Assembly (NCBI GenBank): GCA_022841205.1
Contig: JALHCK010000009.1
Coordinates: forward strand, 33,876-97,875
DNA: 64,000 nucleotides
Direction of reading: 5' to 3'
Origin: Methanomicrobiales archaeon
GTDB lineage: Archaea > Halobacteriota > Methanomicrobia > Methanomicrobiales > Methanospirillaceae
Notes under the pieces: model-generated
Databases searched by the model: none
Told to the model about the DNA's origin: nothing
Seen by the model: the letters and a program-made list of their open reading frames with translations, nothing else
Shown here: positions 59,420 through 64,000 of the stretch, in pieces
Numbering within the stretch: position 1 is the first letter of the stretch
Layout of the letters: the number at the start of each line of letters is the position of its first letter
Position numbers and translations under genes: made by a program

Positions 59420-59579
59420 CACGATCCTCCCCGGTGATGGCGACGATCTCCGCATTGACCAGGTAGAGCTGGTCCTGGAGCTGCTGGATCTTCTCCCTGA
59501 TGATCGCACGCCGCCGCCAGAGTTTATCGAGCCGGGTCGCCGGGTCGGATATGCAGAGCAGGCACCTTGAAGGGGTCAT
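59419..59579 (-). CDS. short coiled-coil protein with Cys pair, end uncertain
   Basis: Starts MTPSRCLLCISDPATRLD, with one Cys-x2-Cys pair, then a helical segment (LWRRRAIIREKIQQLQDQLY) likely to form a coiled coil. The start overlaps the zinc-finger gene stop by ATGA. As read, the frame runs on to 59190 through cassette gene 1; one added G in the G4 run (59429-59432) would place a TGA on the next ATG and give a protein of about 53 residues. I list that shorter form. Function unknown. Confidence 0.4.
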
Positions 59580-59965
59580 CCGCTCACCTCCCCGCGTGCC
59601 TGGGCCTGCACAGCCCTCTGATAGCAATACTCGCAGAGCTTGGTATCGGTCGACCGGTCCAGGTAGGCGGCCAGGTCCAGATCGCAGATGGTGCAGCGCC
59701 CCACGCTCACTTTGAGGCGTTCCATCCTGGCGACATCAAAGGTGCCGGGCAGGATGGTCGCATACCGCTGGGCCCGCGTCTTTGCGCCCTGGTAACATCG
59801 CTTGCAGATCCGGCGGGCGGTCTTGTCCTTCCGGCCCCTGCGCTCCTCGGTCAGCTTCTCCACATAGAGCGACCAGGTGCTCCCGCACACGTAGCAGGGG
59901 GTCTTCTCCGGGATGTCGAGCGGCTTGTAGTCCCTGGCGTTGATCTTCGGGATTGGACGATTCAA
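59576..59965 (-). CDS. zinc-ribbon protein, first gene of the cassette
   Basis: A 129-residue soluble protein with four Cys-x2-Cys knuckles: CYVCGST, CKRCYQG, CTICDLD and CEYCYQR, forming two zinc ribbons. The region between is basic (KLTEERRGRKDKTARR), which suggests binding of DNA or RNA. The frame opens with TTG at 59965 without a clear ribosome site. It ends by overlapping the next gene by 4 bases. It lies 28 bases after the membrane-protein gene, so the cassette may be transcribed with the upstream phospholipase-like pair. Confidence 0.6.
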   Translation of the reverse strand: MNRPIPKINARDYKPLDIPEKTPCYVCGSTWSLYVEKLTEERRGRKDKTARRICKRCYQGAKTRAQRYATILPGTFDVARMERLKVSVGRCTICDLDLAAYLDRSTDTKLCEYCYQRAVQAQARGEVSG

Positions 59966-59993
59966 TCTATCAGATACGATGACACCAGATATA

Positions 59994-60545
59994 TTAGTGG
60001 CCTGCTGGTCGTCTCGGTAAAAGTCTCATTATGACCATGGCTGCATATATAATTCCGAATACCACTGTTGCTCCGATAACCATCTCCACATAGAGGGAAA
60101 TCGAATTTAAAATGAGAAAAATAGCATCGGACGTGGCGAAAGAAGTGACCAGATGAAAGACTGGGGATTCCGTACCATTACCGAATACCCCGGAAAATCC
60201 GTATACGAGGCGCCCGGTGATGGCAATGACAGAGCCGAGGAGCACTATCTTCGTTCGGCTTCCGGCAGGGAAGATTCGGTCAAGGAACATATACGGCGTC
60301 AGCACCCCGGTTGCAAGAATCACCAGCTCGATCAACAATGAAAATGGAAAGAGTGTCACCATCTCGTGATATGCAGGGGTAATCGCCGAGAGACAGAATG
60401 CAATAACAACCGGTGCAATATCACTGGCAATCAGAGGAAGTTTCCTGAGGGCAAAATAAATGGCGGTAACGAATGCACCGATGAGTATTGCGGGGATACA
60501 GAAGAGGAGGATAGCGCCGAGTAGGATCACGGGAACATCTAGCAT
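59994..60545 (-). CDS. multi-pass membrane protein following the second phospholipase-like gene
   Basis: A 183-residue protein with five or six membrane helices (VPVILLGAILLFCIPAILIG, PFSLLIELVILATGVLTPYM, IVLLGSVIAITGRLVYGF, then a final helix before RLLPRRPAGH). No family recognised. ATG 60545 has GGGGA 6 bases upstream; TTG 60557 is also open. It starts about 40 bases after the phospholipase-like stop, on the same strand, the same arrangement as at 54.6-56.9 kb but with a shorter membrane partner. Confidence 0.65.
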   Translation of the reverse strand: MLDVPVILLGAILLFCIPAILIGAFVTAIYFALRKLPLIASDIAPVVIAFCLSAITPAYHEMVTLFPFSLLIELVILATGVLTPYMFLDRIFPAGSRTKIVLLGSVIAITGRLVYGFSGVFGNGTESPVFHLVTSFATSDAIFLILNSISLYVEMVIGATVVFGIIYAAMVIMRLLPRRPAGH

Positions 60546-60584
60546 ATAGATCCCCAAACAACTGAAATAAAAAAAAATGTAATT

Positions 60585-61748
60585 TTAATCCCTCACATAC
60601 TTGACCAGGCCAAGCGAGTGCTTGGCGGTGTCGAGGAGACAGCTCTGGGTGATTGATCGGACTGATGGATCAGTTCTGAACGTATACCGGTGGTTGTATA
60701 CCAGGTAGAACAACGTATCGTCGTAGTTCTTCGCATAACCGGCAAGCGAGCGTGTCGAAGTCGCGGGATTGAACATTGCGTAATAGTACCAGTTATTACT
60801 GATCACTGATTTAAAGTTATACCCCTGTCCGGAACCCGCTTCCCAGTTCGTCCCGACATAGTTCTCATAATCGTCGTGCACCCACCGGTTCAGGGCCTGT
60901 TCGATCTCCATTCCGGTGTGGAGCGGGTTGCCAACATCGGTGAGGAAGTGGCTGGAATAGCCCATGTACGTATAGGCGTTGTACATCGACGACTGGTCAT
61001 AGTAACTCTTGGCGGAATTGGCATAGTTCGCGCACTGTGTCGGGGCCAGTCCCGTGCCCAATTCGGGGTTGTAATAGTGGTCGTACGAATGGCAGACCTG
61101 CTGGATGAAGTTATTCAGCCATTCAAATCCTGTTGGCGGCCAGATCATCGGCCAGGAATCGGGGTCGTCCGCCGCGTTGTGGGCATACGTGGCGTAGGTC
61201 GATGAGACCCCCCACTTCAGACACGAGATCTCAATGATGTCCTGGTGGCACGGGTCCCCCCACCAGAGGATGGTGTTCCCGCCACCTATCTTTTCATTGA
61301 GATATTCTGCGAGGATTTCATCCGCTTGCGTAAGCAGTGCATTCTCTTCATAGGTCAGGACACCTGCCTGCGGTGATGCGAATGTGAGGGTCTGTCCCTT
61401 GTCGGACTGGACGATAGCTGTGGGATACTTGCTCCAGATTTTCCGGAGTCCGTCGGAAAGGCGCGTCACTTCGTCACTGGAAAGGGAACACTCCTTCAGA
61501 TCGTTCAAGGCGTTCTCCTGCCCTTCCTTGTCGGCAGCGAGTAATGCCCAATGCGGCGTCGTATTCTTGATTCTCTCGTCTATCATGAAGAGAGACGGAT
61601 CTGGCGAAGGTATCGTGGTATCAACCGTGGGTAATGACAGAGGTTGCACAACAACCGGAGCTGCCAGTACCCCTGATATCACTGTACCGCTCACTAGCAC
61701 GAGGGCCAGGAACACGGACAGAATACCGGTCGTTCCTTTTTTCTTCAT
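60585..61748 (-). CDS. secreted zinc-dependent phospholipase C-like protein, second copy
   Basis: A 387-residue paralogue of the 54618-55769 product. Signal peptide: KGTTGILSVFLALVLVSGTV, very like that of the metzincin gene. Zinc-ligand blocks are PCHQDIIEISCLKWGVS, CHSYDHYYNPE, HFLTDVGNPLH (His, Asp+4, His+10) and VHDDYE (His, Glu+4). The N-terminal part (WALLAADKEGQE, LKECSLSSDEVTRLSDGLRKIW) matches the paralogue's KLEDLKRCSISSEEKEK region. GGAGGT lies 8 bases before ATG 61748; the frame to 61820 would include the promoter region. It is followed by a membrane protein gene. Confidence 0.8.
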   Translation of the reverse strand: MKKKGTTGILSVFLALVLVSGTVISGVLAAPVVVQPLSLPTVDTTIPSPDPSLFMIDERIKNTTPHWALLAADKEGQENALNDLKECSLSSDEVTRLSDGLRKIWSKYPTAIVQSDKGQTLTFASPQAGVLTYEENALLTQADEILAEYLNEKIGGGNTILWWGDPCHQDIIEISCLKWGVSSTYATYAHNAADDPDSWPMIWPPTGFEWLNNFIQQVCHSYDHYYNPELGTGLAPTQCANYANSAKSYYDQSSMYNAYTYMGYSSHFLTDVGNPLHTGMEIEQALNRWVHDDYENYVGTNWEAGSGQGYNFKSVISNNWYYYAMFNPATSTRSLAGYAKNYDDTLFYLVYNHRYTFRTDPSVRSITQSCLLDTAKHSLGLVKYVRD

Positions 61749-61778
61749 TTTCCTTACCTCCATTTTGTGGTTTTCGAG

Positions 61779-61870
61779 AGGCAAGGAACAAAAAGCCTTT
61801 AATATGAGAAAGCGAATCATTCCTTGCCTTCGGGCAGCGGAAGGTTCATCGATCTGTTGAGGACACGGTG
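61779..61870 (-). promoter_or_regulatory. conserved leader/promoter region of the second phospholipase-like gene
   Basis: Perfect 10-bp arms AGGCAAGGAA (61779-61788) and TTCCTTGCCT (61820-61829) with a 31-base spacer holding the minus-strand core CTCATATTAAAGG. Further upstream, 61851-61870 is identical over 20 bases to the block before the 54618 gene, at the same distance (103-104 bases) from the start codon. Confidence 0.55.
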
Positions 61871-61959
61871 AGCCTCCGCCTGAATTCTCAATCAGACCTA
61901 ATGAAAGAAATACTTTCTCTTCTCACTTGAATTTCAAATTTAAACGTTTTAACCTATTA

Positions 61960-61980
61960 GTTCGATGAATGTTAATCATC
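61960..61980 (-). promoter_or_regulatory. distal operator-like element of the second phospholipase-like gene
   Basis: GTTCGATGAATGTTAATC (61960-61977) is the reverse complement of 54391-54408, 18 of 18 bases, and with the following CATC forms GATGAATGTTAATCATC, a near palindrome. Distance to ATG 61748 is about 212 bases. Confidence 0.55.
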
Positions 61981-62328
61981 GTGATGATATGCATCGCATC
62001 GATTAACATGATTGTTCATGTGATTTTCGAGTCAGTAATCCTACAAAGGCGAGAACCCCGAGATAGTGACCTTACGAAGCGGCCAATAAACGACACGGTG
62101 AGATAAAAACATTGGCAAGATCTGTTGGACGGGCTGAGACCAGGTATCATCTCCCCCAGCATCTCTCAGCACGGCCCGGAGTTGATGGAGTTCATCATGC
62201 AAAAGAGCGGGAGAAACTGGCTCCTGCCCTCCAGCAGGTCCCCACGCTCCCGAAGGTCCCGAGGTGATTCCCTTTATGTGATACAGTCAGGCTTATCCTG
62301 ACCCACTTTCAGGATCTCCCGTTCACTC
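61981..62328. other. non-coding stretch after the operator region
   Basis: AT-rich at first (more GATG/CATC-type repeats at 61982-62020), then GC-rich without a supportable gene. Short frames here lack ribosome sites. Confidence 0.35.
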
Positions 62329-62520
62329 TTATTTCACCCGTTTGGCCATGCTGGTGTGCATGTGGCGGCACGGTTTGCCGGCATGCAGGAATGAAACACC
62401 ATGGAAACACTCCTGGTCACACGGGAATCTATCGAGGCCTACGAACGCCGGACATGGTTTGCAGGACTCGGGGAGTTCTTTCTCAGGAAAGGGCTCTTTG
62501 TATTGAAGGAGGATGAACGA
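62329..62520 (-). CDS. candidate Cys/His-rich small protein, start unknown
   Basis: The end of a minus frame reads ESCKPCPAFVGLDRFPCDQ, then ECFHGVSFLHAGKPCRHMH and TSMAKRVK: five Cys and five His in about 40 residues, as in a zinc- or metal-binding domain. Upstream (beyond about 62520) the frame no longer looks protein-like and there is no clear start. On the plus strand, 62401-62535 is also open (METLLVTRESIEAYERR...), and both cannot be real. Weak call. Confidence 0.3.
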   Translation of the reverse strand, partial: SFILLQYKEPFPEKELPESCKPCPAFVGLDRFPCDQECFHGVSFLHAGKPCRHMHTSMAKRVK

Positions 62521-62751
62521 TGCAGGAATCCGTAGTGGGCTCCCCCCAGCAGATGACATCTTCCACAACGACATTGCGGAAGGAGCCCAAGCTATCCTCT
62601 CCCTTCGGGTGCAAAAAGATATGGTTACCGGGCGTGGTCTGATGGCCCTTTCCCACCACTCCACCGCCCCCGTCCCTCTCTTCCTCATCCCTCAGGCGCT
62701 CTCTGAAGAGATCCGGAAGTACGGAGATGCGATTGGTGTTTCCGGAGCCCG

Positions 62752-63318
62752 TCACCCATCTTTCGCATACCACGCCATGGCGAGATAGCATGCCCCGATC
62801 ACGGGCATGCATAGGATCCAGTATACCGCCATCAGCCCGAGCGCCGACTCGAACGTGCCGTGTGGGAAGTCCCGTATCATAAAAACCATGGCAGTTGCGG
62901 CTGGTACGCACATGATTGCAGTGAGTGCGATAGATACAGACTGGATCCGCCGGTCTGCCGAGATGGCATAGAACACCGCCATGGAACAGGGCGCAAGGAG
63001 CAAAATCCCGGCTGCCCAGCCAATCAAACCTGACTCCGGAATGCCGCGCGGGATCGATCCGCCGATGAGGACAAGGAGCACCCCAAACATGAGGACAGCG
63101 AGAAGGTCTAGGACGAGCGGGACGACGAGATACCGTTGTACCGGTTTCGTGAATCTCCCTGAAAGGATGAACAAGGTACCGGCGATGGAAAGGGCGCACG
63201 TCGCAATCAGGACCGCGGTAAACAGGAACGGGCCGCTATACGGGAATACCAGCAACAGGGCATAGGTAACCGGCATCCAGAAGAATACTGCGGATGTCAG
63301 CGCCAGCAGGTATTTCAT
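62752..63318 (-). CDS. multi-pass membrane protein
   Basis: A 188-residue protein with about six membrane helices, starting MKYLLALTSAVFFWMPVTYA. Further helices: FLFTAVLIATCALSIAGTLF, VVPLVLDLLAVLMFGVLLVL, AAGILLLAPCSMAVFYAI and YWILCMPVIGACYLAMAW. GGGAGA lies about 10 bases before ATG 63318; ATG 63336 is also in frame. No family recognised. It lies 42 bases after the P-domain gene on the same strand, so a soluble domain protein and a membrane protein are again paired. Confidence 0.65.
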   Translation of the reverse strand: MKYLLALTSAVFFWMPVTYALLLVFPYSGPFLFTAVLIATCALSIAGTLFILSGRFTKPVQRYLVVPLVLDLLAVLMFGVLLVLIGGSIPRGIPESGLIGWAAGILLLAPCSMAVFYAISADRRIQSVSIALTAIMCVPAATAMVFMIRDFPHGTFESALGLMAVYWILCMPVIGACYLAMAWYAKDG

Positions 63319-63359
63319 AACATGTGATTCTCCCATAGTTAAAAAAAAGGATCGGGTAT

Positions 63360-63827
63360 TTATCCGACGAGGTCGCAGAACTCCTCGATGTAGCCCTGGT
63401 CTCCGCCGTAACTGTCGGTAACCCGGAGTCTCCAGTCGTGGATGTTCTGGAATCCGACCGCACCGATGCACAAGGCGAGATTATCGGTGCCGCCACCCTG
63501 GTGATCCCAGATCTTTACCTCGGTATAGGTCGGTGACGATTCATCCTTCCAACCGAGCCAGATCTCAAGATCCCCGATATAGGTGTGGGTGATGTACGTG
63601 CACAGGTACATGTTCTCGCTGCATGCGATGTTGTCAAGATATGCGTACGACGTGGTGTAGTCCGAGATTGCGACCCGGTTCTGGCCGATTGTGTTCGGGG
63701 AATCGTACTTGGTCACGTAATCGATCATCCCCATGGCCATCATCGCCGTCTCCCTCAGCAGATCCCTGGTAATGGCGACCATCTCCTGCGTAAGTGCAGG
63801 CGTACTCTCCCAGTTCGGGGTGTTCAT
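63360..63827 (-). CDS. P-domain (proprotein convertase P-like) protein
   Basis: A 155-residue protein. The last 100 residues have the P-domain pattern: a TYITHTYIGDLEIWLGWKDE strand, EVKIWDHQGGGTDNL, and the signature end HDWRLRVTDSYGGDQGYIEEF. In subtilisin-like and other exported proteases this jelly-roll domain stabilises or anchors the enzyme. Here there is no protease domain and no signal peptide: the N-terminus (MNTPNWESTPALTQEMVAI) is helical. An AAGGA site lies 12 bases before ATG 63827. It could be a detached binding domain; function not known. Confidence 0.6.
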   Translation of the reverse strand: MNTPNWESTPALTQEMVAITRDLLRETAMMAMGMIDYVTKYDSPNTIGQNRVAISDYTTSYAYLDNIACSENMYLCTYITHTYIGDLEIWLGWKDESSPTYTEVKIWDHQGGGTDNLALCIGAVGFQNIHDWRLRVTDSYGGDQGYIEEFCDLVG

Positions 63828-64000
63828 GATGTCGCAAATCCTTGTGTGCTTTTGGTGGGAATACCAGGCGATGTACTTCGATGCATCTGATGCATCCCCT
63901 ACGAGGATGAATCAAAGAGGGAGTCAGCGGCATACAAGAGAGAAGAGGATGATGGTGTTTAAAAATTTTTACTAGGGGGACTGAATGTGACCCGATATAT
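63828..64000. other. region upstream of the P-domain gene
   Basis: Contains two side-by-side 8-base palindromes GATGCATC (63880-63887 and 63889-63896), 53-69 bases before the P-domain start, and an A/T-rich TTTAAAAATTTTTA near 63958 that may be a promoter. No gene seen up to the window end. Confidence 0.35.

Noticed and set aside
58596..59965. Calling the small-protein cassette a provirus or transposon
   Set aside because: No integrase, transposase, terminal repeats or structural genes are visible; duplication alone is not enough.
62483..63199. Minus frame of 238 codons near 62.8 kb
   Set aside because: It is a shadow of the multi-pass membrane protein read in the proper frame from 63318.
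1..64000. tRNA or rRNA genes
   Set aside because: I looked for TTCGAAT/TTCAAAT-type T-loops with matching acceptor stems and for rRNA-like stretches and found none convincing.

Overview
The window looks like a chromosome segment of a methanogenic archaeon, most probably of the order Methanomicrobiales. This is inferred from gene content: a DUF2115 protein, a nitrogenase-like component 1 protein, a DUF5591 protein, a two-partner cis-prenyltransferase pair, an archaeal Y-family polymerase with a PCNA-binding tail, a PGF-CTERM-type surface protein, DUF2298, and TATA-box promoters with many short or absent leaders. I saw no rRNA, tRNA or CRISPR array. The first 47 kb is GC-rich and densely coded. 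The last 17 kb is patchier, partly AT-rich, and rich in secreted proteins and decayed genes.

Layout. 0-5.6 kb: HerA-like ATPase (cut by the window edge), methyltransferase, flavin-binding oxidase fold, AlkD, dodecin, DUF4349 lipoprotein. 5.8-16.6 kb: an alpha-glucan operon (GH57-like protein, GT4 glucosyltransferase, GlgB, GH57/DUF3536, MalQ, alpha-glucan phosphorylase) able to build, branch, rearrange and break down glycogen. 16.6-22.7 kb: DUF389, a lipoprotein with seven 12-residue one-Cys repeats and a dockerin-like end, HisD, DUF2115. 22.8-27 kb: PolX, a catalytically dead cis-prenyltransferase paralogue, the active cis-prenyltransferase and a radical SAM protein. 27-33.4 kb: papain-like protease, surface protein, glutamine synthetase, DUF5591. 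33.8-47.6 kb: acyl-CoA synthetase, deacetylase family protein, AguB-AguA putrescine route, PHP protein, Y-family polymerase, nitrogenase-like protein, TauE transporter, TPR protein, LarE, MoeB/MoaD/MoaE-like molybdopterin genes, GNAT.

47.6-64 kb is an accessory region. It holds two copies of a small-protein cassette (48.2-49.0 kb damaged, 58.6-60.0 kb better preserved), a metzincin-type secreted protease, two secreted zinc phospholipase C-like proteins each followed by a multi-pass membrane protein, a PLD-like zinc-ribbon protein, a P-domain protein, and remnants of restriction genes. The three secreted-enzyme genes starting at 53484, 54618 and 61748 share a conserved upstream region: an inverted repeat with a 29-31 base spacer around an AT-rich core, and a distal ATGAATATTCAT-type palindrome 210-240 bases from the start codon. 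This looks like a small regulon.

Several genes are broken in a way that one added base would repair, often in a homopolymer (MalQ, the metzincin, the PGF-CTERM protein, cassette genes, an HsdR tail). That pattern suggests homopolymer under-calling in the assembly, though slippage or real decay is possible.
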